A stretch of 64,000 nucleotides of DNA from Polaribacter sp. ALD11 (lineage in GTDB: Bacteria > Bacteroidota > Bacteroidia > Flavobacteriales > Flavobacteriaceae): contig NZ_CP025119.1 of assembly GCF_002831685.1 (NCBI RefSeq), positions 2,502,001-2,566,000 on the forward strand, read 5' to 3'. Below the pieces are notes generated by a model. The model was not told the origin of the DNA and made no database searches. It saw only the letters and a list, made by a program, of their open reading frames with translations. How positions within the stretch are numbered: position 1 is the first letter of the stretch; each line of letters begins with the position of its first letter. The position numbers and the translations under genes are program-made. Of the stretch, positions 1-8,159 are shown piece after piece.

Positions 1-156
1 TATTTACGCCATATTTCTTTTAAAACCCCACTTACAGCTGTTGTTGATGGAGCAAATAACAGGGCAGCAATCTTTAAAGCAGGCATTTCATTGAAAGATA
101 TTTATACAAATGAAGAAAATACAGATGAAGAATTACCACCTGAGGGATTTATGTAA
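1..156 (+). CDS. C-terminal end of an unidentified protein (5' truncated by window edge)
   Basis: An open frame enters from the left edge and ends with TAA at 154-156, giving the last 51 residues of a protein. The tail is acidic (NEENTDEELPPEGFM at the end). I do not recognise the family from this fragment. The 180 bases between it and gdhA contain no other gene, only the gdhA promoter region. Coding is supported by the open frame reaching the edge and by the following promoter, but the fragment is short. Confidence 0.6.
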   Translation, partial: YLRHISFKTPLTAVVDGANNRAAIFKAGISLKDIYTNEENTDEELPPEGFM

Positions 157-261
157 AAATATGTATATAATAAAAAAGATCCTTCAAATATTTAAACACA
201 GCTCATATTCGTAAAAAAGGATTATTTTTTTGTTAAATATTAAAAAATACAACTAAACATG

Positions 262-295
262 TTGTTTAAAAATCAATTTTAAAGATGTATTTTTG
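262..295 (+). promoter_or_regulatory. Bacteroidota-type promoter of gdhA
   Basis: TATTTTTG at 288-295 matches the TAnnTTTG -7 box of Bacteroidota, with a TTG at 262-264 as possible -33 element, 23 bases upstream. Transcription would start near 300, leaving an AT-rich leader of about 36 bases before the gdhA ATG. Seen as a motif only; the start site is inferred. Confidence 0.5.
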
Positions 296-336
296 TTATT
301 AAAATTATTATATAAATAGTTGTTAATTATATTAAT

Positions 337-1674
337 ATGAATATCACAGAAATTTTAATAAATCTAGAAACGAAACACCCTAACGAAAAGGAATATTTAC
401 AGGCTGTTAAAGAAGTTTTAGAGTCTATTGAAACGGTTTATAATGAAAACCCACAATATGAGGCTGCAAAAATTATTGAACGTTTAGTAGAACCAGATCG
501 TATTTTAACTTTTAGAATCTCTTGGGTTGATGATTCAGGAAATGTTCATGTGAATTTAGGTCACAGAATACAGTTTAATAACGCAATTGGCCCCTACAAA
601 GGAGGTATTCGATTACACCCAAGTGTAAATTTAAGCATCTTAAAGTTTTTAGGGTTCGAGCAAATATTTAAAAACGCCTTAACTACATTACCAATGGGAG
701 GTGGAAAAGGAGGATCAGATTTTAACCCAAAAGGAAAATCAGATGCCGAAATTATGCGTTTTTGTCAAGCATTTATGTTAGAACTATGGAGATTTATTGG
801 ACCAAGTACAGATGTACCTGCTGGAGATATTGGAACAGGATCTAGAGAAATAGGTTTTATGTATGGTATGTTTAAAAAATTACAACAAGAAAACTCGGGC
901 GTTTTTACAGGTAAAGGTTTAAATTGGGGAGGAAGCTTAATTAGACCAGAAGCAACAGGTTTTGGAGGCGTTTACTTTACAAAAGAAATGTTAGAAACTA
1001 AAAATGACGATTTTAAAGGTAAAACGATTGCGCTTTCTGGTTTTGGAAACGTAACGTGGGGTGTTGCTTTAAAAATCACAGAATTAGGCGGAAAAGTAGT
1101 TACTATTTCTGGGCCTGATGGATATATTCATGATGAAAAAGGATTGGATGATGATAAAATAAGTTACTTGCTACAATTAAGAGGAAGTAATAACGATGTT
1201 GTTTCTCCGTATGCAGATGAATTTCCAGAAGCTACTTTTTATCCAAATGAAAAACCTTGGAGTGTAAAATGTGATATTGCAATGCCATGTGCTACTCAAA
1301 ATGAGTTAAACGGAGAAGATGCAGCAAAGTTAATAGCAAATGGTGTACAATATGTAGCAGAGGTTTCTAATATGGGGTGTACTCCAGAAGCCATTCATGA
1401 GTTTCATAATGCCAAAATTTTATACGGACCTGGTAAAGCAGTAAATGCAGGTGGAGTTGGTGTTTCTGGATTAGAAATGTCTCAAAACGCCATGAAAATA
1501 AACTGGACGAAAGAAGAAGTGGATGCTAAATTACATCAAATAATGAATTCTATACACACAGCTTGTTTAAAGTTTGGAACAGAAGAAGATGGCTATATAA
1601 ACTACGTAAAAGGAGCAAATATTGCTGGTTTCATTAAAGTAGCCGATGCCATGTTAGACCAAGGTGTAATTTAA
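337..1674 (+). CDS. gdhA: NADP-type glutamate dehydrogenase
   Basis: Catalyses reversible reductive amination of 2-oxoglutarate with ammonium to L-glutamate in the cytoplasm, a main route of nitrogen assimilation. The 445-residue length is standard for the hexameric bacterial enzyme. The glutamate-binding and catalytic segment is visible (GPYKGGIRLHPSV near 85-97, MGGGKGGSDFNPKGKS near 120-135 with catalytic Lys124), followed by the Rossmann nucleotide site GFGNVTWG at 235-242. Ser258 after the second Rossmann strand, rather than an acidic residue, fits NADPH preference. Single-gene unit with its own promoter and a strong terminator directly after it. Confidence 0.96.
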   Translation: MNITEILINLETKHPNEKEYLQAVKEVLESIETVYNENPQYEAAKIIERLVEPDRILTFRISWVDDSGNVHVNLGHRIQFNNAIGPYKGGIRLHPSVNLSILKFLGFEQIFKNALTTLPMGGGKGGSDFNPKGKSDAEIMRFCQAFMLELWRFIGPSTDVPAGDIGTGSREIGFMYGMFKKLQQENSGVFTGKGLNWGGSLIRPEATGFGGVYFTKEMLETKNDDFKGKTIALSGFGNVTWGVALKITELGGKVVTISGPDGYIHDEKGLDDDKISYLLQLRGSNNDVVSPYADEFPEATFYPNEKPWSVKCDIAMPCATQNELNGEDAAKLIANGVQYVAEVSNMGCTPEAIHEFHNAKILYGPGKAVNAGGVGVSGLEMSQNAMKINWTKEEVDAKLHQIMNSIHTACLKFGTEEDGYINYVKGANIAGFIKVADAMLDQGVI

Positions 1675-1703
1675 TAAAACTCTTTTAAGTTACTACAAAT
1701 ACG

Positions 1704-1736
1704 AAACGCGTCAATTACTTGACGCGTTTTTTCGTT
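1704..1736 (+). terminator. Rho-independent terminator after gdhA
   Basis: An 11-bp perfect stem (1704-1714 with 1719-1729) containing ACGCGTCAA and a TTAC loop is followed by a run of T interrupted late by C. GC-rich stem in an otherwise AT-rich gap. It isolates gdhA from the LysE-like genes downstream. Confidence 0.88.
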
Positions 1737-1759
1737 TATTTGTGTATCTAAAATAATAT

Positions 1760-2380
1760 ATGAACTTTCTTATTTTTATTGTCTTGGGTTTTGGTATTGC
1801 AGCAGCAGGTAGTATAACACCCAGTTTTTTAAACTTAACAGTTGTAAAATTTAGTTTAAGAAATGGTAAGAAAGCTGCGTTCTATTTAATTGGTGGTTAT
1901 GCAACCATTTTATTTTTTCAGGCAAATATTGGTGCATATTTGTCTAGTATTTTAATGAAAAACTCAACGTATATTACTCTAATTCAAAAAATAGGAACTG
2001 GAATTCTTTTTCTACTATCTATCAATTTTTTTAGAATACATTTCACTTCAAACGAAAAGAAAGAAAAAAAAGAAATTCCTAAATCAAAAGCCTATTCACA
2101 TGGTATCATCATGTCTTCTTTAAATACTATTGCCATTCCTTTTTATTTTACGTCAATTTCTGTTTTAATAGGATTAGAATATTTTGAGTATTCATTATTA
2201 AATGGTTTTTACTTCTCAATTGGTTCCACATTGGGGTCTTTTTCTCTGTACTCTCTATATGCTATTGTTGCTGAAAAAATTCAACATAAACTAACGTATA
2301 TTGCAGCTAAAATGGATTTTATTTTGGGATGTTTAACAGGAATTGTGGCCATTGTAAACTTAGTGTATCTACTTCTCTAA
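1760..2380 (+). CDS. LysE/RhtB-type membrane exporter (copy 1)
   Basis: A 206-residue integral membrane protein with about six hydrophobic segments and the N-terminal pattern GSITPSFLNLTVVKFSLRNG, which resembles the P-x-x-N/G-x signature region of LysE/RhtB amino-acid exporters. The middle holds a charged lysine/glutamate-rich cytoplasmic loop (near residues 95-110). It is followed 13 bases downstream by a paralogue and then a hydrolase, probably co-transcribed. LysE proteins export amino acids or derivatives; the substrate here cannot be read from sequence. No recognisable regulator adjoins. Confidence 0.75.
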   Translation: MNFLIFIVLGFGIAAAGSITPSFLNLTVVKFSLRNGKKAAFYLIGGYATILFFQANIGAYLSSILMKNSTYITLIQKIGTGILFLLSINFFRIHFTSNEKKEKKEIPKSKAYSHGIIMSSLNTIAIPFYFTSISVLIGLEYFEYSLLNGFYFSIGSTLGSFSLYSLYAIVAEKIQHKLTYIAAKMDFILGCLTGIVAIVNLVYLLL

Positions 2381-2393
2381 ATAATTTATTCTG

Positions 2394-3011
2394 ATGCTGT
2401 TTTTAACCTTTTTTATCGGATTTATTCTTTCTTCCATAGGTTCTATACCACCAAGTATGTTAAATATGACTTCCTTAAAAATTAGTTTAGAAAAAGGAAG
2501 AAAAGCTTCTAATAAATATGCCTTAGGTGTTTCTATTATTGCAATTCCACAGGTATTTATTGCTGTTATTTTAACCAAACACATTGCAGAAAATCCAGCA
2601 ATCTTAGGTGTTTTAGAAAAAGCAGGAATCCTTATTTTTATATTGTTGTCTTACTATTTTTATAGCGCATCTAGAAAAGGAAAAATTAAAGTTGAAGAAA
2701 TAAAGAAGAAAAAAGAATTTCCTTTTTTAACAGGAATTACATTATCTGTAATAAACATGTTTGGCATTCCTTTTTTTTGCGGAATTGTAGTATTGCTAGA
2801 TGCTCTTCGTCTATTTAGTTTTCACATGGTTTCTGTATTATTTTTTACTTTAGGGTCTGTGCTTGGTACATTTTATGTCCTTTTTTTATACGGAAAGTTT
2901 GCAAAAAAGATTCAACAAAAAACAGGGAAATTAACAAAAGACATTAATATAGTATTGTCTATTTTAACGGGTTTTGTTGCAGTTATTACATTAATAAAAG
3001 GATTTATTTAA
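2394..3011 (+). CDS. LysE/RhtB-type membrane exporter (copy 2)
   Basis: A 205-residue paralogue of the preceding gene: the N-terminus GSIPPSMLNMTSLKISLEKGRKA aligns with GSITPSFLNLTVVKFSLRNGKKA, and it has the same six-segment topology and central lysine-rich loop (EEIKKKKE). The two arose by tandem duplication and may form a heteromeric or functionally split export pair. The start is an ATG 13 bases after the previous stop. Substrate unknown. Confidence 0.75.
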   Translation: MLFLTFFIGFILSSIGSIPPSMLNMTSLKISLEKGRKASNKYALGVSIIAIPQVFIAVILTKHIAENPAILGVLEKAGILIFILLSYYFYSASRKGKIKVEEIKKKKEFPFLTGITLSVINMFGIPFFCGIVVLLDALRLFSFHMVSVLFFTLGSVLGTFYVLFLYGKFAKKIQQKTGKLTKDINIVLSILTGFVAVITLIKGFI

Positions 3012-3018
3012 AGAGAAA

Positions 3019-3861
3019 ATGAAAAGTATACAAAATAGAGTAGTTCAGGGAACGCACAATAAGCCAATTGTAACAGATGTTTTTTATAAAGAAGATCATC
3101 AACCAAAAAAAATAATTATCTTTTGCCACGGTTACAAAGGGTTTAAAGATTGGGGTGCTTGGAATTTAATGGCAGAAGCTTTTGCAAATGCAGGTTTCTT
3201 CTTTGTTAAGTTTAATTTTTCTCATAATGGAGGAACTTTTGAACAACCTATAGATTTTCCAAATTTAGATGCTTTTGGAAATAATAATTACACCAAAGAA
3301 TTAGACGATTTAGAAAGTGTTTTAGATTGGATTTCATCTGAAGAAAAATTTAAGAATGAAGTTGATTCTAATGATATTTCTATTATTGGACATAGTAGAG
3401 GTGGCGGAATTGTGTTACTAAAAGCAAATGAAGATGCTCGAATTAAAAAAGTAATTACATTAGCTTCTGTTTGCGATTTTGGTTCAAGAAGTTCAACTAT
3501 TGGCGATTTGGAGAATTGGAAAAAAACAGGCGTTAAATATGTTTTAAACGGAAGAACAAAGCAAAACATGCCACATTTTTATCAATTTTATGAAGATTTT
3601 AAAGAAAATGAACAACGTTTAAATATTGAAAAAGCGGTAAGAAATTTAAAGATCCCGCAGTTAATACTTCACGGAGATAAAGATACTTCAATCTCTTTAG
3701 AGGAAGGTGAAAAAATACATTCTTGGAACTCTAAAAGCAGATTAGAAATTATTGAAAAAGCAAATCATGTTTTTAATGTTTCTCATCCATGGAAAGAAAA
3801 AAACATGTCTAAAGAGTTAGAAAAGGTTGTAAATACTTGTCTTCATTTTTTAAAAGAGTAA
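3019..3861 (+). CDS. Alpha/beta hydrolase family protein
   Basis: A 280-residue soluble hydrolase of the dienelactone-hydrolase/acyl-peptidase-like alpha/beta type. The oxyanion region reads FCHGYKGFKDW (near 35-45), the nucleophile elbow is GHSRGG with Ser126, the acid is in HGDKDTS (Asp222) and the catalytic His is in KANHVFN (His250). No signal peptide, so cytoplasmic. Begins 7 bases after the second LysE-type gene, so it probably belongs to that transcript, but no shared pathway is evident. Substrate unknown. Confidence 0.85.
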   Translation: MKSIQNRVVQGTHNKPIVTDVFYKEDHQPKKIIIFCHGYKGFKDWGAWNLMAEAFANAGFFFVKFNFSHNGGTFEQPIDFPNLDAFGNNNYTKELDDLESVLDWISSEEKFKNEVDSNDISIIGHSRGGGIVLLKANEDARIKKVITLASVCDFGSRSSTIGDLENWKKTGVKYVLNGRTKQNMPHFYQFYEDFKENEQRLNIEKAVRNLKIPQLILHGDKDTSISLEEGEKIHSWNSKSRLEIIEKANHVFNVSHPWKEKNMSKELEKVVNTCLHFLKE

Positions 3862-3862
3862 A

Positions 3863-3897
3863 ATGAGTTTGTTATCATTTAAGGACAACAAACTCAT
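3863..3897. terminator. Bidirectional hairpin between convergent genes
   Basis: ATGAGTTTGTT (3863-3873) pairs perfectly with AACAAACTCAT (3887-3897) across a 13-base loop, in the 42-base gap between two convergent genes. Flanks are AT-rich rather than a clean T run, so termination strength is uncertain. Confidence 0.6.
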
Positions 3898-3903
3898 AAT
3901 AAA

Positions 3904-4974
3904 TTAATTATTAAAAAAAACTTTATTAGAAAAATAAATGTCGATTGGAGAAACACCTATACTTTTTACTTCTTTAGCAAAACTTTTATCATTATTATAA
4001 ATAGCTAAAATACTGTTGTCAGGATTAAAAAAATCTTCTAAACCTGCAACATATACTTGCTTTGTAACTGGGTGCTCTTTTACAACTGTGTTAAGAGCTA
4101 CACTATTATTTATGGGTGAAGCGAATTCTTCTACAGTTTTTGTAGTGGTATTAAATCTATAAATCTTACCTGAAGCAGACTCAGACCAATAGGCAGTTTC
4201 TGAGTTTGAATTCATATTTAAAATACTGTTTTTAAATAGATTAATAGTTTCGTTAGTAATTTCAACCGTTTCTGAAATGGTGTAATCGTTCTTTAGTTTT
4301 GTGAATGCAGCTAAAGCCGTTCTTTTTTCTGTAGCAACCCAAATATTATTTTCATTATTTCTTAATACTCCAGAAATATTTTCAGAAAAAGTTAGAAGCG
4401 TTTTTATTGTTTTTGTGTTTATATCAAAAGATTTTAACTCTTTACCATCTGCAATTAGAACATTTTCTCCGTCTAATAATAAGGCAGCATTATTAAATAA
4501 AACAGCATTAGAGGTACCTGTAATACTTTCTCCAATTCCTGTAACAGTATTTACAGTAGATAAATTGTATTTTTTTCTTCTTCCTCTACCAGAAGTATTA
4601 ATTACCAAACCATCGGTATCAGAATACATTTGCAAATAAGAAGGCGAGCCCACCTTAGATGTGGTTACAGTATTTTCTAAACTTAAAGTTTCTAAATCTA
4701 AAATAGAAATAAAACTAGGTCCATTTTGGCTTACCAAATACAACTTGTTATTAAATTCAGAAAAAGATGTAGTTTCACTATTGGCAGAAGAATACACATT
4801 TAATGTAGGGTATTTGTCTTTGTTTAAGTAAGTCAAAGATGTGTTGTCACTTTCTAGACTTAAAATAAAAGTCGTGTCAAAAATTGGTGTTTCTTCTAAA
4901 AGGTTAGTTTCTTTAGAACAAGCGGCAAGTGTAATTATACATAATAGTATAATTTTCGAATAGAGATTTCTCAT
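3904..4974 (-). CDS. BtuG/YncE-like beta-propeller surface lipoprotein under a B12 riboswitch
   Basis: About 356 residues. I start it at the ATG at 4974 (protein MRNLYSK...), because this gives a lipoprotein signal ending LAACS with the lipidated Cys near residue 19; the longer frame to 5010 adds 12 poorly placed residues. The rest shows repeated beta-propeller-like blades of the YncE/DUF5074 type (for example NNKLYLVSQNGPSFISILDL). In Bacteroides, BtuG lipoproteins of this architecture capture cobalamin at the surface for the BtuB receptor. The cobalamin riboswitch directly upstream on the same strand supports a B12-related role. No btuB or other gene follows on this strand. Confidence 0.8.
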   Translation of the reverse strand: MRNLYSKIILLCIITLAACSKETNLLEETPIFDTTFILSLESDNTSLTYLNKDKYPTLNVYSSANSETTSFSEFNNKLYLVSQNGPSFISILDLETLSLENTVTTSKVGSPSYLQMYSDTDGLVINTSGRGRRKKYNLSTVNTVTGIGESITGTSNAVLFNNAALLLDGENVLIADGKELKSFDINTKTIKTLLTFSENISGVLRNNENNIWVATEKRTALAAFTKLKNDYTISETVEITNETINLFKNSILNMNSNSETAYWSESASGKIYRFNTTTKTVEEFASPINNSVALNTVVKEHPVTKQVYVAGLEDFFNPDNSILAIYNNDKSFAKEVKSIGVSPIDIYFSNKVFFNN

Positions 4975-5111
4975 TATAATTGATTTAATATTTACGATAT
5001 AAAACATCATATATGCAAGCAGTGTTTTGGTAGTTAAAACAGGGTTGAGTTATGAATTTTTAAAAATATTTTTTGCCTTTCTCCCGAAAGCATAAAAACA
5101 CGAATATAATT

Positions 5112-5270
5112 TTAGGCAGGTTTCCTGGCTTGCATTTTGTTAAAACCTTCCCATCTTTGTAAAGACAGTGGTGTGAGAAATAACAGTAATCTAATTTTTA
5201 GACAATGCTTACAGTTGCGGGAACAGCTCAGGATTTTTTATAAAAAAAATCACCTGATTCCCTTTTAATT
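5112..5270 (-). promoter_or_regulatory. Cobalamin (B12) riboswitch
   Basis: Read on the minus strand, the leader contains AAAAGGGAATCAGGTG (5266-5251), then the core GAGCTGTTCCCGCAACTGTAA-like segment around 5205-5230, a CACCACTGTCTTT stretch (about 5175-5163), GGGAAGG, and the B12 box AAGCCAGGAAACCTGCC ending at about 5114. These are the hallmark conserved blocks of the cobalamin riboswitch in the right order. A further hairpin-capable segment (GCTTTCGGGAGAAAGGC, about 5093-5077) follows and may be the expression platform. It lies about 140 bases upstream of the lipoprotein start and should repress it when cobalamin is plentiful. Confidence 0.93.
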
Positions 5271-5347
5271 CTAATTCAATTTTATGAAAAAGAAACCAAA
5301 AATTTACGGCGCGAAAGTATTTCCTTTTTTCATCAAAAAAAACTAAA

Positions 5348-5374
5348 TTGAAGAATTAATCTAGACTATTTTTG
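5348..5374 (+). promoter_or_regulatory. Promoter of dinB abutting the start codon
   Basis: TTG at 5348-5350 and TATTTTTG at 5367-5374, spaced 16 bases, form a Bacteroidota promoter. The predicted transcription start falls at about 5379-5380, i.e. at the ATG of dinB, implying a leaderless or near-leaderless transcript. It also rules out the GTG at 5374 as start, since that codon is part of the -7 box. Confidence 0.55.
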
Positions 5375-5379
5375 TGTTC

Positions 5380-6462
5380 ATGGAATTGCAACCTCCTTTT
5401 AGAAAAATAATTCATGTAGATATGGATGCTTTTTATGCGTCTGTAGCAGAATTAGACAACCCAGAATTAAGAGGGAAAGCAATTGCAGTAGGTGGAGAGG
5501 GCAGAAGAGGTGTTATTTCTGCGGCAAGTTATGAAGCGCGTAAATTTGGTGTAAAATCTGCAATGAGTGGCACTTTAGCAAGGCAAAAATGCCCACATTT
5601 AATTTTTGTAAATAGCGATTTTGATCGTTACAGAGAAATATCTAAAAAAGTTAGAGAAATATTTTACGAGTACACAGATTTGGTAGAACCACTTTCGTTG
5701 GATGAAGCCTATTTAGATGTTACAGAAAACAAGAAAGGGAATCCGTCTGCAAATACAATTGCAAAAGAAATTAGACAGCGCATTTTCGATGAAACTGGTC
5801 TAAGAGCATCCGCAGGAATTTCTATTAACAAATTTATTGCAAAAGTAGCGTCTGATATAAACAAACCAAACGGACAAAAAACAGTGCATCCAGATGAGGT
5901 AATTCAGTTTTTAGAAGAACTTCCTGTTAATAAATTCTACGGAGTAGGTAAAGTTACTGCGGCAAAAATGTACAATTTAGGGATCTTCAAAGGGAATGAT
6001 TTAAAGAAAAAGTCATTAGAAGAATTGATAAAGTTGTTTGGGAAATCTGGAACTCATTATTACAATATTGTTCGCGGAATTCATAACAGTGCTGTAAAAC
6101 CAAATCGGATTAGAAAATCTCTTGCAGCCGAAAGAACTTTTAGTGAAAACATTTCTTCAGAAATTTTTATGATAGAAAAGTTAGATAAAATTGCAGATGA
6201 GTTAGAAAGACGCATGAAAAAAACGGATACTAAAGGAAAAACCATTACCTTAAAAATTAAATATTCAGATTTTACACAACAAACAAGAAGTAAGACAAAA
6301 GCAACTTTTATGCAGACGAAAAATGAGTTTTTTCCTGTGGTAAAAGAATTGTTATATCAAGATAAATTACCAAATTCTGTACGTTTATTAGGGTTGTCTT
6401 TTGGGAATTTAAACACAGAAATTACTGCACCTATTTGGGTACAATTAAAGTTTGAATTTTAA
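5380..6462 (+). CDS. dinB: DNA polymerase IV (Y-family, translesion)
   Basis: A 360-residue Y-family polymerase for error-prone lesion bypass. Palm motifs are visible: HVDMDAFYASV (metal ligand Asp14, Asp16) and SLDEAYLDVT (Asp108-Glu109). The fingers/thumb region and the little-finger domain follow, with the HhH segment around VNKFYGVGKVTAAKMYNLGI. No beta-clamp motif is obvious beyond the extreme C-terminus (VQLKFEF). The start was placed at ATG 5380 rather than GTG 5374. No LexA-like operator was recognised. Confidence 0.95.
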   Translation: MELQPPFRKIIHVDMDAFYASVAELDNPELRGKAIAVGGEGRRGVISAASYEARKFGVKSAMSGTLARQKCPHLIFVNSDFDRYREISKKVREIFYEYTDLVEPLSLDEAYLDVTENKKGNPSANTIAKEIRQRIFDETGLRASAGISINKFIAKVASDINKPNGQKTVHPDEVIQFLEELPVNKFYGVGKVTAAKMYNLGIFKGNDLKKKSLEELIKLFGKSGTHYYNIVRGIHNSAVKPNRIRKSLAAERTFSENISSEIFMIEKLDKIADELERRMKKTDTKGKTITLKIKYSDFTQQTRSKTKATFMQTKNEFFPVVKELLYQDKLPNSVRLLGLSFGNLNTEITAPIWVQLKFEF

Positions 6463-6472
6463 GGTGCATTCC

Positions 6473-6505
6473 GTCATTGCTAGGAATGAATGACGAAGCA
6501 ATCTG
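6473..6505. repeat. Dispersed repeat of the GTCATTGC...GAAGCAATCTG family
   Basis: The stretch begins GTCATTGCTAGGAATGA and ends GACGAAGCAATCTG. Related sequences occur at 22541-22589, 27366-27382 (minus orientation) and 62290-62314. It lies between dinB and the GNAT gene and contains short inverted segments (GTCAT/ATGAC). This looks like a REP-like intergenic element common in flavobacteria; function unknown. Confidence 0.65.
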
Positions 6506-6555
6506 TTAATTAATTATAAGATTAATTTATTCTTCGTATTAACAAAAACAGGAAT

Positions 6556-7008
6556 ATGAATCTAAAAATAACAAGAACAAACTCTAAAAACCAAGATTTT
6601 ATTAAATTGACAAGACATTTAGATGCATATCTAAAAATTACAGATGAAGACGAACACGATTTTTACAATCAGTATAATAATATCGATGTTTTACAATTTG
6701 TTGTTGTAACTTATGTTGATGAAATTGCAGTAGGTTGTGGAGCTATTAAAAAGTTTGATTCTGATTCTGTAGAAGTAAAAAGAATGTTTGTTTCTTCGGA
6801 GAAAAGAGGAAGAGGAATTGCTCAAAAAACACTAACAGAATTAGAAACTTGGGCAAAAGAATTAAGCTATAAAAAATGTATTTTAGAAACAGGTAAAAGA
6901 CAAGTTGAAGCTGTACAGTTTTATCATAAATGTAATTATAAAATAATTCCAAATTACGCACAATATAGAAGAATGGAAAATAGTATTTGTTTTGAAAAAT
7001 ATATATAA
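6556..7008 (+). CDS. GNAT family N-acetyltransferase
   Basis: A 150-residue GCN5-related acyltransferase. The acetyl-CoA pyrophosphate loop is the SSEKRGRGIAQKTL segment (about residues 80-93), preceded by the beta-4 strand VEVKRMFV and followed by the C-terminal VQFYHKCNYKIIPNY typical of the family. The substrate is unknown. Its stop codon is immediately followed by the ATG of an FAD-dependent oxidase, so the pair is translationally coupled and may act on the same amine or amino-acid compound. Confidence 0.85.
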   Translation: MNLKITRTNSKNQDFIKLTRHLDAYLKITDEDEHDFYNQYNNIDVLQFVVVTYVDEIAVGCGAIKKFDSDSVEVKRMFVSSEKRGRGIAQKTLTELETWAKELSYKKCILETGKRQVEAVQFYHKCNYKIIPNYAQYRRMENSICFEKYI

Positions 7009-8118
7009 ATGAACTATAGTTATTGGGAATTAAAAGAATGGTTTTCTAGCATCGATTTTACAATTGTTGGTAGTGGAATTGTAGGCCTAAACTGTGCTTT
7101 AGAACTCAAAAAAAATCACCCGAAAGCAAAGGTTTTAATCATTGAAAAAGGAATGTTACCTCAAGGAGCAAGCACTAAAAATGCAGGTTTTGCTTGTTTT
7201 GGAAGCATATCTGAAATTATTGACGATTTAAACGCACACACAGAACAAGAAATTTATAATTTGGTTAATAAGCGCTGGAAAGGATTGCAACTATTACGTA
7301 AGAATTTAGGTGATAAAAACATTAATTTTTTGCAACACAAAGGATATGAATTATGCGAATCTGAATCCTTTTTTAATGAATGTATTTCTAAAAAAGAGCA
7401 AATAAATAAGCTTCTAAAACCTATTTTTAAAGATGATGTTTTTTCTATTTCAGAGAATAAATTTAACTTCAAAAATGTGCATCAACAATATATTACAAAT
7501 AATTTTGAAGGACAGATTGATACAGGAAAAATGGCTTTTGAATTGTTAAATAAAGCTCAAAAATTAGGAGTGAAGATTTTGAATAATATTTCAGTTGAAA
7601 GTTTTTCCGAAACAGGAAACTTGGTAGCAGTAAAAACGGATAAAATTACCTTTAAAACAGATAAATTATTTATTGCTACAAATGGATTTGCAAATCAACT
7701 TCTAGAAGAAAAAGTAAAACCAGCGAGAGCACAAGTTTTAGTAACAAAACCCATTAAAAATCTACATATAAAAGGGACTTTTCATTTAGATAAAGGGTAT
7801 TATTATTTCAGAAATATTAATGATAGAATTTTATTAGGAGGCGGAAGAAATCTAGATTTTAAAACAGAAGAAACTACAGAATTTGGTCTAACTGATATTA
7901 TTCAGAATAAATTAGAAAGAATATTAAAAGAAACAATTTTACCAAACACAGATTTTGAAATAGAACACAGGTGGAGCGGAATTATGGGCGTGGGAAATCA
8001 GAAAAAAACCATTGTAAAACAATTGTCTGGTAATGTTTTTTGTGGCGTTCGTTTAGGCGGAATGGGAATTGCAATTGGTAGTTTAGTTGGTAAAGAGTTG
8101 GCAGAATTAATAGATTAG
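7009..8118 (+). CDS. FAD-dependent oxidoreductase, D-amino-acid/glycine oxidase (DAO) family
   Basis: A 369-residue flavoprotein. The dinucleotide-binding motif VGSGIVGLNCALEL begins near residue 20, followed by the ADP-ribose acid in VLIIEKG and by ASTKNAGFACFGS, the conserved flavin-contact region of DAO enzymes. The C-terminus has GVRLGGMGIAIGS, the usual second FAD contact. Such enzymes oxidise secondary or primary amines, releasing hydrogen peroxide, or act as dehydrogenases. No signal peptide. Start directly follows the GNAT stop codon. It is followed by a short repeat and then the polyketide block, but nothing ties it to that pathway. Confidence 0.85.
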   Translation: MNYSYWELKEWFSSIDFTIVGSGIVGLNCALELKKNHPKAKVLIIEKGMLPQGASTKNAGFACFGSISEIIDDLNAHTEQEIYNLVNKRWKGLQLLRKNLGDKNINFLQHKGYELCESESFFNECISKKEQINKLLKPIFKDDVFSISENKFNFKNVHQQYITNNFEGQIDTGKMAFELLNKAQKLGVKILNNISVESFSETGNLVAVKTDKITFKTDKLFIATNGFANQLLEEKVKPARAQVLVTKPIKNLHIKGTFHLDKGYYYFRNINDRILLGGGRNLDFKTEETTEFGLTDIIQNKLERILKETILPNTDFEIEHRWSGIMGVGNQKKTIVKQLSGNVFCGVRLGGMGIAIGSLVGKELAELID

Positions 8119-8125
8119 AATGATA

Positions 8126-8152
8126 AACCTCTCGACTGCGCTCGAGGAGACA
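8126..8152. repeat. Short palindromic intergenic repeat (CTCGA...TCGAG)
   Basis: CTCGA at 8131-8135 and TCGAG at 8142-8146 flank CTGCGC, within a GC-rich stretch that stands out against the AT-rich flanks. Similar CTCGACTGCGCTCGAG elements are common dispersed repeats in flavobacterial genomes (general knowledge); only one copy was noticed here. It fills the 41-base gap before the biosynthetic block. Confidence 0.5.
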
Positions 8153-8159
8153 CTGAAAT

